This document shows, one piece after another, positions 34,299 through 43,404 of a stretch of DNA of 64,000 nucleotides. A program made the position numbers and the translations under genes. The notes beneath the pieces are model-generated. The model saw only the letters and a list, made by a program, of their open reading frames with translations. It did not search any database and was not told where the DNA came from. Source of the stretch: an uncultured Pseudomonadales bacterium (GTDB lineage: Bacteria > Pseudomonadota > Gammaproteobacteria > Pseudomonadales > Azotimanducaceae); assembly GCA_951813295.1 (NCBI GenBank), contig CATOTI010000003.1, forward strand, positions 248,001 through 312,000, given 5' to 3'. The stretch's first letter is position 1, and the number at the start of each line of letters is the position of its first letter.

Positions 34299-35234
34299 AT
34301 GAATATCGGAATGGCCACCCCGGCGGGATTCTGGCGGCAATCGGTCGAGGAGCGTCGACGAACGGTCGCCGCCGTCGTCGCGAACGGCATCGATCATCTC
34401 TTCATTGCCGATCACGTGTCGTTTCGCGATGGAGCGGGGACCGACGGCTTCGTGGAAATGGCGGCGCTGTCACAACTCGACCCTGCGATCGGCGTCATGA
34501 CGAGCATCTATCTCCTGCCGTTGCGCCATCCGTTGCCCGTCGCGCGACAGCTCGCGACTATGCAGGACGTCGCCCCCGGCCGGGTCATCTTCGGTGTCGG
34601 GATCGGCGGCGAGGACCGCCACGAAGTGGAGATCTGCGGCGTTGATCCGGCGACCCGGGGGCGTTTGACGAACGAGAGCTTAGGTGTGATTCGTGGCCTG
34701 ATGCGCGGTGATGAAGTGAGCCTCGACGGGGAGTTCTTTCAGATCGACAAGGCGCGTATCAGACCGACGATCGATCCGCCGATTCCGATCATCGTCGGCG
34801 GTCGCTCGAATGCCGCGCTCCGTCGAACCGGGTATTACGGAGACGGTTGGGTGGCGACCTGGTGCTCAGCGCGTCGCTATACCGAAGCGCTCCAACTGAT
34901 TGATGTCAGTGCCGACGAGGCGGGGCGTGCCAGCGTCGATTGGCTGCACGGCTATCAGCCGTGGATCGGCATCGGCGATACCAAAGAAGAAGCCCGCGAG
35001 CGCGTCAGCCGGGCGATGGAAGCCTTTTACAAGGTGCCGTTCGAGAAATTCGAACGCTATACGCCCTATGGAAGGCCGGACGAGGTAGCGAGTGAGCTCA
35101 TGCCTTACGTCGATGCCGGTGCGACGCTGGTGAATCTCAAGATCGTTGCGCCTAGCGACGAAGAAAACGTTGCAGCGGCCGGTGAAATTGCCGCTCACCT
35201 GCGCCAATGGAACGCGGCCGCCGCAAAAAGCTGA
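34299..35234 (+). CDS. LLM-class (F420- or FMN-dependent) flavin oxidoreductase
   Basis: A 311-residue luciferase-like barrel protein. Typical features are the N-terminal Gly-Ile-Asp-His-Leu-Phe-Ile-Ala-Asp-His strand, the Pro-Gly-Arg-Val-x-Phe-Gly-Val-Gly-Ile-Gly-Gly segment (about 93-104) and Ile-Pro-Ile-Ile-Val-Gly-Gly-Arg-Ser. Family members are monooxygenases or F420-linked reductases. It starts at ATG 34299 behind GGAGGATGG and is followed after 12 bases by an acyl-CoA ligase, so the two probably act together on one carboxylic substrate. The direction and cofactor are not determinable from sequence alone. Confidence 0.88.
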   Translation: MNIGMATPAGFWRQSVEERRRTVAAVVANGIDHLFIADHVSFRDGAGTDGFVEMAALSQLDPAIGVMTSIYLLPLRHPLPVARQLATMQDVAPGRVIFGVGIGGEDRHEVEICGVDPATRGRLTNESLGVIRGLMRGDEVSLDGEFFQIDKARIRPTIDPPIPIIVGGRSNAALRRTGYYGDGWVATWCSARRYTEALQLIDVSADEAGRASVDWLHGYQPWIGIGDTKEEARERVSRAMEAFYKVPFEKFERYTPYGRPDEVASELMPYVDAGATLVNLKIVAPSDEENVAAAGEIAAHLRQWNAAAAKS

Positions 35235-35246
35235 AGGAGATAAAGC

Positions 35247-36869
35247 ATGTCGATCTACGACCACGCACTCGACAAGAACGACGCCAATTTCGAAGCACTC
35301 ACGCCGATCAGCTATCTCGAGCGCTCGGCGACGCTCTACCCGGACTATCCGGCGACGCAGCACGGCGATGAGACGAGGACCTGGCGTGAGGTCCATCGCC
35401 GCTGCCTCAAGGTGGCGTCGGCGCTCGCGCGCCGTGGCATCGGCGTCGGGGATACGGTCGCGGCGGTTTTGCCCAACATTCCCGAAATGTTGGAGCTCCA
35501 CTTCGCGGTGCCCATGGCTGGCGCCGTCTTCAATGCGATCAACACGCGCCTCGACGCGGCGACCATCGCGTTCATCCTCGAACACGCCGAAGCCAAGGTT
35601 CTCTTCACGGATCGCGAGTTCTGCGGCCCGGTGGGTGAAGCGGTCAAAGCGCTTGGGCGGGACCTTCTGATCGTCGATGTCGACGATCCGCTCTTTGAAG
35701 ACGGTGTCGCGATCGGCTCGATCGACTACGAGAGCTTGCTCGCCGAAGGCGATGAGGGCTTCGTCGCCATCAAGCCCACGGATGAATGGGACGCGATTTC
35801 GCTCAACTACACATCGGGAACGACGGGCAATCCGAAAGGCGTCGTCTACCACCATCGCGGTGCGTACCTGAACGCGGCCAACAACGCACTCACCTGGGAA
35901 ATGGGCATGCACCCGCGCTATCTCTGGACGTTGCCGATGTTCCACTGCAACGGTTGGTGCTTTCCGTGGACATTGGCTGCGGTGGCGGGGGTGACGGTTT
36001 GCCTCCGGCACGTGCGCGAAGAAGCCGTCTATGAGTCGTTTGCCGCGCATGATGTCACCCACTTCTGTGGTGCGCCCGTGGTGCTCAATACGCTCGCCAA
36101 CGCGGACTCGTCACTAACGTCCGCGGTCAGCCCGGGGATCAAGGTCATGACGGCGGGTGCGGCGCCCCCCGCGGCAGTGATCCGGGCGATGGAAGAACTC
36201 GGCTTCGAGGTCGTGCAGGTTTATGGCCTGACGGAAACCTACGGGCCGATGGTCGTCTCGGCATGGCGCGATGAATGGAACGACCGTTCGATCGAAGAGA
36301 AATCGGATCTCAAGGCGCGCCAGGGGATTTCCTCGGTCCTTGCAGGATCGATGATGGTCGGCGACCCGGACACGTTGGAGCCGGTGCCGTGGGACGGCGA
36401 GACCCAGGGCGAGGTCTTCATGCGCGGCAACATCGTCATGAAGGGATACCTCAAGAATGCATCGGCAACGGAGGAAGCGTTTGAGGGTGGCTGGTTCCAC
36501 TCCGGCGATATCGCGGTCTGTCATCCGGACGGCTATATCCAGATCAAGGATCGATCCAAGGACGTCATCATCTCGGGCGGCGAGAATATCTCCAGCATTG
36601 AGATAGAAGACGTGCTCTTCCGCCACCCGAAGATTCTCGAGGCCGCCGTGGTCGCGAAGTCCGACGAAAAGTGGGGCGAGCACCCGTGCGCCTTCGTCAC
36701 GCTCCAGCCGGGCGAAACGTTGGCCGCCGAGGAGGTCATCGACTTCTGTCGCGCCAACCTTGCCCGGTTCAAGCTACCGAAGACCGTCGTCTTCGGTCCT
36801 TTGGAGAAGACGTCTACCGGCAAGGTTCAGAAGTATCGGCTCCGGGAAATCGCGGAAGCCCTCGACTGA
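35247..36869 (+). CDS. AMP-dependent acyl-CoA synthetase (ligase)
   Basis: A 540-residue ANL-superfamily ligase. The phosphate-binding A3 motif is Tyr-Thr-Ser-Gly-Thr-Thr-Gly-Asn-Pro-Lys-Gly (about 188-198), Tyr-Gly-Leu-Thr-Glu-Thr follows mid-protein, then Ser-Gly-Asp-Ile-Ala, and Ser-Thr-Gly-Lys at 523-526 holds the C-terminal catalytic Lys. The length and close neighbours in sequence resemble medium-chain or methylmercaptopropionyl-type CoA ligases; substrate cannot be fixed. It makes an acyl-AMP and then the CoA thioester. Likely cotranscribed with the LLM enzyme, with a GGAGAT site before ATG 35247. Confidence 0.92.
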   Translation: MSIYDHALDKNDANFEALTPISYLERSATLYPDYPATQHGDETRTWREVHRRCLKVASALARRGIGVGDTVAAVLPNIPEMLELHFAVPMAGAVFNAINTRLDAATIAFILEHAEAKVLFTDREFCGPVGEAVKALGRDLLIVDVDDPLFEDGVAIGSIDYESLLAEGDEGFVAIKPTDEWDAISLNYTSGTTGNPKGVVYHHRGAYLNAANNALTWEMGMHPRYLWTLPMFHCNGWCFPWTLAAVAGVTVCLRHVREEAVYESFAAHDVTHFCGAPVVLNTLANADSSLTSAVSPGIKVMTAGAAPPAAVIRAMEELGFEVVQVYGLTETYGPMVVSAWRDEWNDRSIEEKSDLKARQGISSVLAGSMMVGDPDTLEPVPWDGETQGEVFMRGNIVMKGYLKNASATEEAFEGGWFHSGDIAVCHPDGYIQIKDRSKDVIISGGENISSIEIEDVLFRHPKILEAAVVAKSDEKWGEHPCAFVTLQPGETLAAEEVIDFCRANLARFKLPKTVVFGPLEKTSTGKVQKYRLREIAEALD

Positions 36870-36871
36870 CG

Positions 36872-37609
36872 CTACCAGCCGTTGATGTGCATCACCGTTT
36901 CGATCGGTGGTCGATAGGCGGATTTGAAGCTGGTGCCCTTCGTGTAGCCGATCGCGATCAGCGCGACCTGCATGAAGTCGTCGTACGGAATGCCGAGTAA
37001 CTCAGCCGTCTCGCGCTCGTGCATGAGGTGCAACGTCGTCCAGGCCGTGCCGAGCCCGCGGGCGCGCGCCGCGAGCATGAAGTTCCACGTTGCCGGGATG
37101 ATGGAACCCCATTGGGCCGACTGCCCGAGCACACCCATGCTCGCCATCGCATCGGTGTCGGTACGCCCGCTGATGCAGGGGATCAGCATGGCCGGTACCT
37201 TGCCCATGTTCTCGGCGAGAAACTCGGCCGAGTCGGTCGAGCGCTGTTGACTCGCTTTCAGCGCGTTGTCGTCGCTATCGGCGTGCAAGTGGTGAATGGC
37301 GATCGGCATGTTGCGGTAGAGCGAGAACGCCTGCGCGTAGAACTCGCCGATCTTCGCTTTCTTTTCAACATCGGTGACCAGGACGAACTGCCAACCCTGG
37401 GCGTTGCTTCCCGAAGGCGCCTGCACGGCAAGTTCCAGACATTCGAGAAGAACGGATTCTTCGACGGGTCGATCGAGATCCAGGCGTTTGCGAACGGCGC
37501 GTGTCGTGCTCAGGAGTTCGTCGTTCGAGAGGTCTAGCTGCGGGTGGCTCAAGGTGGCGCTCGGTGATGACTGAGCCGGGTAAGCTAACGCAGATATGTC
37601 CGGTCGCAA
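36872..37609 (-). CDS. Nitroreductase-family NAD(P)H:FMN oxidoreductase
   Basis: A protein of up to 245 residues with the nitroreductase FMN fold: Ala-Val-Arg-Lys-Arg-Leu near the start, Ala-Pro-Ser-Gly-Ser-Asn-Ala-Gln-Gly-Trp-Gln-Phe as the FMN-phosphate signature, and a C-terminal Ala-Leu-Ile-Ala-Ile-Gly-Tyr strand. It should reduce nitroaromatics, quinones or flavins with NAD(P)H. The start is uncertain: the first 19 residues after TTG 37609 look unconserved and TTG 37552 is an alternative; neither has a clear ribosome-binding site. It ends two bases from the convergent ligase gene. Confidence 0.82.
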   Translation of the reverse strand: MRPDISALAYPAQSSPSATLSHPQLDLSNDELLSTTRAVRKRLDLDRPVEESVLLECLELAVQAPSGSNAQGWQFVLVTDVEKKAKIGEFYAQAFSLYRNMPIAIHHLHADSDDNALKASQQRSTDSAEFLAENMGKVPAMLIPCISGRTDTDAMASMGVLGQSAQWGSIIPATWNFMLAARARGLGTAWTTLHLMHERETAELLGIPYDDFMQVALIAIGYTKGTSFKSAYRPPIETVMHINGW

Positions 37610-37636
37610 GCGGTAAATGAGAGTGAGGGCGGCTTC

Positions 37637-38659
37637 ATGACAAATGCGTGGAACTGGCGTGGCGCCGAAATGCCGGTGGAGCGGTGGCGGGTGATGTTAG
37701 CGCGACGCGATCTCGACGCACTCGACGAAGCGCTGAACGCGGTTCGCGATGTTCCGTTGGAAGAAATCCGGCGCGACGACTTCCCGCTGGCTGCGTTTGC
37801 GCCTCGGATCAAAGCGCTCGACGCGGCACTCGCTCGAGGTGTCGGGTTTCAGACGTGGCACGGGATCGACGTCTCGCGTTACTGCGCAGCCGAGCTCAAG
37901 AAACTTTACTGGGGGATCTGCCTTCATCTCGGTACACCGGTAGCACAGAGCTATCGCGGTGACGTCATCGGTGACGTGCGAGACATCGGCACGGGAATAT
38001 CGGGCAAGAAAGGCCGCGGCTACACGAGCAACCAACCGCTGAACTTTCACGCGGACGCGGCCGACGTGAGCGGTCTCTTTTACCTCAAGAACGCAAGGGC
38101 GGGTGGGGTGAACGGGATCGCGAGCGCTGAAGCCGTGCACGATGAAATCGCAAGACGCCGCCCCGACTTGCTCGACGTCCTTTATCAGCCGTTGTGCTGG
38201 AGCTGGCAGGGCAACGAGGCGCCCGGCGAGCCTGGCTTCTACCGAATGCCGGTGTTCGGGCGGTCCAGCGACGGCGTGGCGTGCGCTTACGTGCGAACGA
38301 ACCTCCTGGTGGCCGAAGCGAATGCCGGCGCGCCACCCATGTCGGCTGAGCAGGTGGAGGCCGTTGAGTTCTTCGCGCGTGTCGCAGCAGAGGAGCAGTT
38401 CGCCATCAGGACGATGTTCGAACCCGGCACCATGTTTTTCATCAACAACCATCGACTGCTGCATATGCGAACGGCCTTCGAGGATTGGCCCCAGCCGGAG
38501 AACAAACGGCATCTCCTACGGATCTGGCTGAGCTTGCCGACGAGCCAGCAGTTGCCCGAGTCGTTCGGGGTTTTCTTCGGCGACACTGGCGCCGGACGCT
38601 TGCGCGGCGGCTATACGAGCCGGTCCGATCGTCCCGTTTTCGCGACGGCGGAGTCGTAG
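37637..38659 (+). CDS. TauD/TfdA-family Fe(II)/2-oxoglutarate dioxygenase
   Basis: A 340-residue clavaminate-synthase/TauD-fold enzyme. The metal triad is His138-x-Asp140 (Asn-Phe-His-Ala-Asp) and His276 in Asn-His-Arg-Leu-Leu-His, with Arg295 in Arg-His-Leu-Leu-Arg as the likely 2-oxoglutarate anchor. Members hydroxylate sulfonates, herbicide ethers or amino-acid derivatives. It lies 27 bases from the divergent nitroreductase start, so the two share a promoter region. The substrate is unknown. It converges on the transporter gene with no gap. Confidence 0.87.
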   Translation: MTNAWNWRGAEMPVERWRVMLARRDLDALDEALNAVRDVPLEEIRRDDFPLAAFAPRIKALDAALARGVGFQTWHGIDVSRYCAAELKKLYWGICLHLGTPVAQSYRGDVIGDVRDIGTGISGKKGRGYTSNQPLNFHADAADVSGLFYLKNARAGGVNGIASAEAVHDEIARRRPDLLDVLYQPLCWSWQGNEAPGEPGFYRMPVFGRSSDGVACAYVRTNLLVAEANAGAPPMSAEQVEAVEFFARVAAEEQFAIRTMFEPGTMFFINNHRLLHMRTAFEDWPQPENKRHLLRIWLSLPTSQQLPESFGVFFGDTGAGRLRGGYTSRSDRPVFATAES

Positions 38660-38660
38660 T

Positions 38661-39908
38661 TCATCCGGGTGCAACGCGTGTTGCGAACGACAACGGATAA
38701 CGTCCGAGGGCGAGCAGCAGCAGACAGCTGATCCCGAACGAAAAGGCGGCCAGCACGAACCCGGATTCATAGGTCCCGGTCGTGTCGAATACGTACGCAA
38801 AGAGTGATGGCGCCAATCCGGTGCCGGCCGCGAGGGCGGCGTAGAGCAACGAGTAGATCTTCGCGTAGTGCAAAAGGCCGAAGTACTTCGCGGCGAGAAA
38901 TGACATCAGGTCGAGTTCCGCCCCGGCGGCGAAACCAAGCAAAGCGGCCGCGACACAAGCGAGTAGGAACCCCGGCTCGCCGAGGAAGATGAGCGACGCA
39001 AAGACCGAAAAGGAGATTGCGACAGCGGCGACGCCCGGCGCCCAGTAATGATCGACGAGATACCCCACGATCAACCGACCGGCAATCACCGAGACGCCCA
39101 ACACGCTGATCGCCGTTGCTGCGAGCTGCGCGTCGATGCCCTGGTCCGTGAGTGCTGGAATGAGGTTCGTGATGATCCCCGACATCACGATGTAGACGAA
39201 GAAGATCGACAGTAGCAGTACCCAGAACCGATAGCCGGCCACGGCCTCGCTCACCGTGAACCCAGTAGCGGGAGCGTCGGGCACTTCGTCGGCATCGGCC
39301 AATTCTCGCGGACGAAAGAAGAGGTAAACGAAAGGACCGGCCAGCAGGAGCGGTAGCGCGGCGAGGCCGAGGTAGGCGATTCGCCAGCCGAACGACTCGA
39401 CGAGCCAGACGGCGTACTGCGGGATCACGATGGCGCAGATTCCCGTCCCGCTCAGCATGATCCCGAGCGCCAAACCGCGCTGCTGTGAAAACGCGGCATT
39501 GACCGCGCGAGTCCACGTCACCGGGATGGTTCCTGCGCCCAACACCGCCATCGCGGTATAGGCGAGGTAGAAGAGCCAGATTTCGCCGTCGGCTTGCGAT
39601 GCGATGATGAGAGCAACGGTCAGTCCGACGAGACCGGACAGCGCGATTCGTCGAACGCCGACCCGCTCGAGCAACCAACCGACGATGGGCGAGGTAATCA
39701 CCCCGGCGCCGGTGCTGAAGAGCAGGTTCAGCTGGAACTCCGCGCGCGACCAGCCGAACTCCGTGGTGATCGGTACGACGAGTGCGCCGATCGAATAGAA
39801 GGGCAGGACGATGGAACTGCAGATCACACCCATCGAGGCGGCAAACAGCAACAACCAGTTGTTGCCGAGTTCTGACTTGGCCGTCACGACGTCGCCTGTG
39901 CTTCGCAT
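38661..39908 (-). CDS. MFS transporter (monocarboxylate/oxalate-like)
   Basis: A 415-residue protein with about 12 predicted membrane helices and a central charged loop near Phe-Arg-Pro-Arg-Glu-Leu (about residue 205), as in major-facilitator transporters. The first helix carries Gly-Ala-Leu-Val-Val-Pro-Ile and then Trp-Ser-Arg-Ala-Glu-Phe-Gln, common in the oxalate-formate and monocarboxylate branch. Uptake of an aromatic or carboxylic substrate for the nearby enzymes is plausible. ATG 39908 is chosen; the longer open frame upstream lacks helices. It is divergent from the secreted hydrolase at 40010. Confidence 0.88.
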   Translation of the reverse strand: MRSTGDVVTAKSELGNNWLLLFAASMGVICSSIVLPFYSIGALVVPITTEFGWSRAEFQLNLLFSTGAGVITSPIVGWLLERVGVRRIALSGLVGLTVALIIASQADGEIWLFYLAYTAMAVLGAGTIPVTWTRAVNAAFSQQRGLALGIMLSGTGICAIVIPQYAVWLVESFGWRIAYLGLAALPLLLAGPFVYLFFRPRELADADEVPDAPATGFTVSEAVAGYRFWVLLLSIFFVYIVMSGIITNLIPALTDQGIDAQLAATAISVLGVSVIAGRLIVGYLVDHYWAPGVAAVAISFSVFASLIFLGEPGFLLACVAAALLGFAAGAELDLMSFLAAKYFGLLHYAKIYSLLYAALAAGTGLAPSLFAYVFDTTGTYESGFVLAAFSFGISCLLLLALGRYPLSFATRVAPG

Positions 39909-40009
39909 CCCGACGATTGTTGCTCGCGGGCTTGTGGGCCAGCAAGAATGACAGGTATTGGCGGCCGTACCGGCCGATCGCGATCGAAACCAGCCGGGGA
40001 GTTTCGCGG

Positions 40010-41008
40010 ATGATGAAGTGGTGGCTCGCTCTCGTAGTGGTCGTCTCGGGATTCGAGGGCTTTTCAGCAACACCTGATTTCGCGGGGGTCGAATACGCGC
40101 CGGCGGATCCACCGGGCACCAATGGTCATCTGCTGGACGTCTATCTGCCGAGCGACCGCTCGTCCCCCGTACCGGTCGTCTTGTGGACGGCGGGCTCGGC
40201 CTGGCTAATGGACAACGGACGCTCGTGCGCCGACTGGATCGTGCAAATGCTCGTCCCGCGCGGATACGCCGTGGTGGGCGCTTCGGTTCGATCGAGCGGC
40301 CAGGCGATCTTTCCGGCGCAGCTTCACGACATCAAAGCGGCCATCAGATACGTGCGCGCGAACGCGAATGAATACGGCTTCGATGCGGCCAACATTGGCC
40401 TGATCGGTACGAGTTCCGGCGGGTGGGTCGCGGCCATGGCAGCGACGACGGTCGGCCTGAGCGAGCTAGAGGGCACTATCGGCACGCCGGGGGTATCGAG
40501 CGCGATCAAAGCGGCGGTCGCTTTCTGGCCGCCAACGGATTTCCGCAAGATGGACGCCTGGGCGCTTGAACCTTGCGAACGAGCGTCTTTTCGAGGCCGC
40601 AAGGGCTTCTGCCACGACGATCGGGATTCCCCCGAATCCCGGCTGATCGGGTGCGCGATTCAGGAATGTCCGGACAAGGCGAGGGCGGCGAATCCGAATT
40701 CCTACGGTTCCGCAGAGAGTGCGCCGATCTTCATCCTTCACGGTCAGTCGGATCCTCTCGTTCCGCACCATCAAGGCGAGAGCCTCTATCAGGCGTACAA
40801 CAAAGCGTGCGGTGATGCCGTATTCGTCAGTGTGCCGAGGCTCGGCCACGGGCCGTTGGCGAACCTCACCGATGCCGATGTCACCGCCGGCGCGACTCGA
40901 CGTTCGACTACCTCGTCCGATTGCGTCGTCACCCACCCGACGCCGTTCGAGGGAATCCCCGCCGCGATCGAGTCGTTTCTAGATGTGCATTTGAAGGCAC
41001 CGCGCTAG
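40010..41008 (+). CDS. Secreted alpha/beta hydrolase (esterase), disulfide-rich
   Basis: A 332-residue protein with a signal peptide (hydrophobic about 3-19, ending Gly-Phe-Ser-Ala) and an alpha/beta hydrolase core. The nucleophile is Ser135 in Gly-Thr-Ser-Ser-Gly-Gly, and a Gly-Gln-Ser-Asp-Pro-Leu-Val-Pro segment supplies the acid and His region, with Gly-His-Gly near the end. Several Cys residues in the second half suggest disulfides, fitting an exported enzyme. Lipase/feruloyl-esterase-like (BD-FAE) relatives are the closest type. Start 40010 or the adjacent ATG 40013. It ends before a strong hairpin. Confidence 0.8.
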   Translation: MMKWWLALVVVVSGFEGFSATPDFAGVEYAPADPPGTNGHLLDVYLPSDRSSPVPVVLWTAGSAWLMDNGRSCADWIVQMLVPRGYAVVGASVRSSGQAIFPAQLHDIKAAIRYVRANANEYGFDAANIGLIGTSSGGWVAAMAATTVGLSELEGTIGTPGVSSAIKAAVAFWPPTDFRKMDAWALEPCERASFRGRKGFCHDDRDSPESRLIGCAIQECPDKARAANPNSYGSAESAPIFILHGQSDPLVPHHQGESLYQAYNKACGDAVFVSVPRLGHGPLANLTDADVTAGATRRSTTSSDCVVTHPTPFEGIPAAIESFLDVHLKAPR

Positions 41009-41020
41009 ATCCCCGCGACA

Positions 41021-41046
41021 TCTTGGCGCACGCTCGTGCGTCAAGA
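41021..41046. repeat. 26-base near-perfect hairpin between two hydrolase genes
   Basis: TCTTGGCGCACG (41021-41032) and CGTGCGTCAAGA (41035-41046) pair over 12 positions (one G-T) around a two-base centre. It lies in the 70-base gap between the secreted hydrolase stop and the next start. There is no T-run after it on either strand, so a standard intrinsic terminator is unlikely. An mRNA-stabilising or REP-like element, or a palindromic binding site, is possible. Confidence 0.45.
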
Positions 41047-41078
41047 CGCAGGCGAGCGCCACACGGGATTAGCAGTAG

Positions 41079-42242
41079 ATGAAAGACCGGATCGACGAAC
41101 TGTTTCGCGCATTCACGCTGGATGGTCGATTAGGCGCAGTCTCGGCCGCGGTCTGCACGAGCGATGGCGTGATCTATGAAGGCGCGTTCGGCAAGCGTTC
41201 TCCGGGCGGCGAGCCCATGACGATCGACAGCACCGGGTTGATCGCTTCGATGACCAAATCCGTTACGGGAGCGGCGGCGATGCACTGCGTCGAGCGGGGG
41301 CTTTTGCAGCTCGAGACGCCGGCAGGCGAGGTGTGCCCCTATCTCGGCGAGGCGCAGGTATTCGACGGCTTCGACGCCAACGGCGAGCCGATGTTTCGCG
41401 CCCCGGCGCGGCCGGTGACACTCAAGGACCTCCTCACGCACAGTTCGGGCTTCGTCTACGACTTGTGGAATCCGAATGCCGCAAGGGTCTACGAGAAGCT
41501 CGGTTTACCGGTCGGTTTCGTCGGATCCAAGCGGTCGCTCGAGGTGCCGCTCATGTTCGACCCGGGTTCGCGTTGGGAATACGGAATCGGCATCGACTGG
41601 GCTGGTCAGATGGTCGAGGCGGTGTCCGGGATGACGTTGGGAGAATACTTCGCGGAACACATCACGGGTCCGCTCGGGATGGCCGACACCGCGTTTGCTC
41701 CGACCCAGACGATGGTCGAGAAGTCGATGACATTGCTCGTGCGTGGTGAAGACGGTGGTTTGGTCGATCCGGGCACGCCACTGCAGGCGCAGCCGCCCGA
41801 ATTCGACCAGGGCGGAGGGGGGCTCTTCTCGAGTGCGGCGGACTACTCGAGGTTTCTGCGAATGATGCTTCGCCGTGGCGAGCTCGGCGGTAGACGGATC
41901 CTCGAGGAAGCGACCGTTCTTGAGATGGCCAGCAACCAGATGGGCGATCTACGCGTGACGGCGCTTCCCTCCTTCAACAAGGCACTGAGCGAGGACGCTG
42001 AGTTCTTCCCAGGAGATGAAAAGAGCTGGGGCCTCACTTTTCAGATCAACGAAGTTCCGGGTTTCACCGGTCGATCGAAGGGTACGTTGATGTGGGCGGG
42101 GCTGACGAACTGCTACTACTGGATCGATCTTGGGCGCGATGTCGCGGGCGTTTTCGTCTCGCAGAGCCTGCCGGTTGCCGATCCGATCTGTCTCGATGCG
42201 TATTTTCAGGTCGAGACCTTCGTCTACGACGCGTTGGGTTGA
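41079..42242 (+). CDS. Beta-lactamase-family serine hydrolase (cytoplasmic)
   Basis: A 387-residue penicillin-binding/EstB-like hydrolase with catalytic Ser57-Met-Thr-Lys60, a Tyr-Gly-Ile-Gly-Ile-Asp segment as the Tyr-x-Asn equivalent, and Gly-Gly-Gly-Gly-Leu-Phe later. No signal peptide is visible, so it acts in the cytoplasm, most likely as an esterase on small substrates. It begins a run of five plus-strand genes (41079-45038) with short gaps, and is 10 bases upstream of the amidotransferase-like gene. Substrate unknown. Confidence 0.83.
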   Translation: MKDRIDELFRAFTLDGRLGAVSAAVCTSDGVIYEGAFGKRSPGGEPMTIDSTGLIASMTKSVTGAAAMHCVERGLLQLETPAGEVCPYLGEAQVFDGFDANGEPMFRAPARPVTLKDLLTHSSGFVYDLWNPNAARVYEKLGLPVGFVGSKRSLEVPLMFDPGSRWEYGIGIDWAGQMVEAVSGMTLGEYFAEHITGPLGMADTAFAPTQTMVEKSMTLLVRGEDGGLVDPGTPLQAQPPEFDQGGGGLFSSAADYSRFLRMMLRRGELGGRRILEEATVLEMASNQMGDLRVTALPSFNKALSEDAEFFPGDEKSWGLTFQINEVPGFTGRSKGTLMWAGLTNCYYWIDLGRDVAGVFVSQSLPVADPICLDAYFQVETFVYDALG

Positions 42243-42252
42243 GGCGGGCGAC

Positions 42253-42969
42253 ATGCACGTCGGGATTCTCAACGCGTTTCCACCCGGGGAGATTCGATGG
42301 GACGTCGATCCGATGTCTTTATACGTCGATTTCCTGAACGCGGGCAGCGACGCGATCTCGACAACGATTTACGAGGTCGCGGCGGGAATACTCCCGGCTG
42401 TCGTGGACGAATGCGACGCCTATCTCATCACCGGTAGTCCGCGCGGGACCTACGACTCGGACCCCTGGATCGGTGAACTCGCGGACTGTCTGCGTCGCGC
42501 GTATTCGGCGGGCGTCAAGCTCGTCGGGATTTGTTTCGGGCATCAGATGCTGGCGCACGCATTGGGCGGTAAGGCGGAACGATCGGCGAAGGGTTACCGG
42601 CTGGGACTCTTCGGGTTTGCGGTCCGGTACCAGGGAGAAGCGGAGGGGTCGGCGCGACTCTATTTCGCGCATCGGGATCAGGTTGTGGAGCTCCCGCCGG
42701 GCGCTGAGCTGCTCGGTGGTAACGAGTTCTGCCCCAACGGCATGTTCCGTATCGGTGAATCCGTCCTCGCCATGCAGGGTCATCCGGAGTTTTCGGATTC
42801 GGTCATGCGCCAGATTGTCGAATCCGTGACGCCATCCGTCGATCCGGCCGTGGTAACCACGGCGATCGAGACGATGGATCAAGGTGTGCCGGACAACGAC
42901 CTTGCGGCGCGTTGGGTCGCCGAGTTCCTGAATCCAGCTCGAGGAAGGACTGTGGACGTTTCGGCATGA
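42253..42969 (+). CDS. Class I glutamine amidotransferase-like protein
   Basis: A 238-residue stand-alone GATase1-fold protein with the full catalytic triad: Cys94 in Gly-Ile-Cys-Phe-Gly-His-Gln, His177 and Glu179 in Gly-His-Pro-Glu-Phe. It should hydrolyse gamma-glutamyl amides or glutamine. It lacks the synthetase half of GuaA or CarA. The gene overlaps the next (VOC) gene and lies three genes before a Rieske oxygenase. Aniline-degradation clusters (atdA/tdn) also place a GATase-like gene beside a Rieske oxygenase, where it hydrolyses gamma-glutamylanilide. No glutamine-synthetase-like gene is here, so the analogy is only suggestive. Confidence 0.85.
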   Translation: MHVGILNAFPPGEIRWDVDPMSLYVDFLNAGSDAISTTIYEVAAGILPAVVDECDAYLITGSPRGTYDSDPWIGELADCLRRAYSAGVKLVGICFGHQMLAHALGGKAERSAKGYRLGLFGFAVRYQGEAEGSARLYFAHRDQVVELPPGAELLGGNEFCPNGMFRIGESVLAMQGHPEFSDSVMRQIVESVTPSVDPAVVTTAIETMDQGVPDNDLAARWVAEFLNPARGRTVDVSA

Positions 42970-43388
42970 CGCTGACCCCGTTCCATCTCGCGATACCCGT
43001 TCACGACCTCGCATCGACCCGGTCGTTCTATCGCGACGTGCTCGGCTGCCTCGAGGGCCGAAGCGACACGCGCTGGGTGGACCTCGATCTCTATGGTCAC
43101 CAGTTGGTGCTGCACGAGGTCGACGATGCGCGTTCGCGTGTCGCGGCGACGAATCCGGTCGACGGTGACGACGTTCCTGTGCCGCACTTCGGGGTGGTCC
43201 TCGCGTGGGACGATTGGCAGGCGCTCAGTGAGAAGCTGACGGCCGCCGGGGTCAGTTTCGTGATCGAACCCCATGTACGCTTCGAAGGGGAAATCGGAGA
43301 GCAGGCGACGTTGTTTTTCCTCGACCCGTCGGGCAACGCGCTCGAATTCAAATCGTTCAAGGACATGAACCAGCTGTTTGCGAGGTAA
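42966..43388 (+). CDS. VOC-family glyoxalase-like protein
   Basis: A 140-residue vicinal-oxygen-chelate protein. It opens with Phe-His-Leu-Ala-Ile-Pro-Val (a metal-ligand His), then Ser-Phe-Tyr-Arg-Asp-Val-Leu-Gly, and ends with Phe-Phe-Leu-Asp-Pro-Ser-Gly-Asn-Ala-Leu-Glu-Phe-Lys (a metal-ligand Glu). This is typical of small VOC metalloenzymes, including single-domain dioxygenase-like or epimerase members. ATG 42966 overlaps the amidotransferase stop by four bases, implying linked expression. Reaction unknown. Confidence 0.85.
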   Translation: MTLTPFHLAIPVHDLASTRSFYRDVLGCLEGRSDTRWVDLDLYGHQLVLHEVDDARSRVAATNPVDGDDVPVPHFGVVLAWDDWQALSEKLTAAGVSFVIEPHVRFEGEIGEQATLFFLDPSGNALEFKSFKDMNQLFAR

Positions 43389-43404
43389 CTCATAGGAGGG
43401 GACC

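Noticed and set aside
38767..40122. A 451-residue minus-strand frame over the MFS gene
   Set aside because: The MFS frame has clear membrane helices; this one is highly charged and has no hydrophobic pattern.
42253..42969. Calling this gene trpG, guaA or carA
   Set aside because: Only the glutaminase-like fold is present and no synthase partner is adjacent; context is catabolic.
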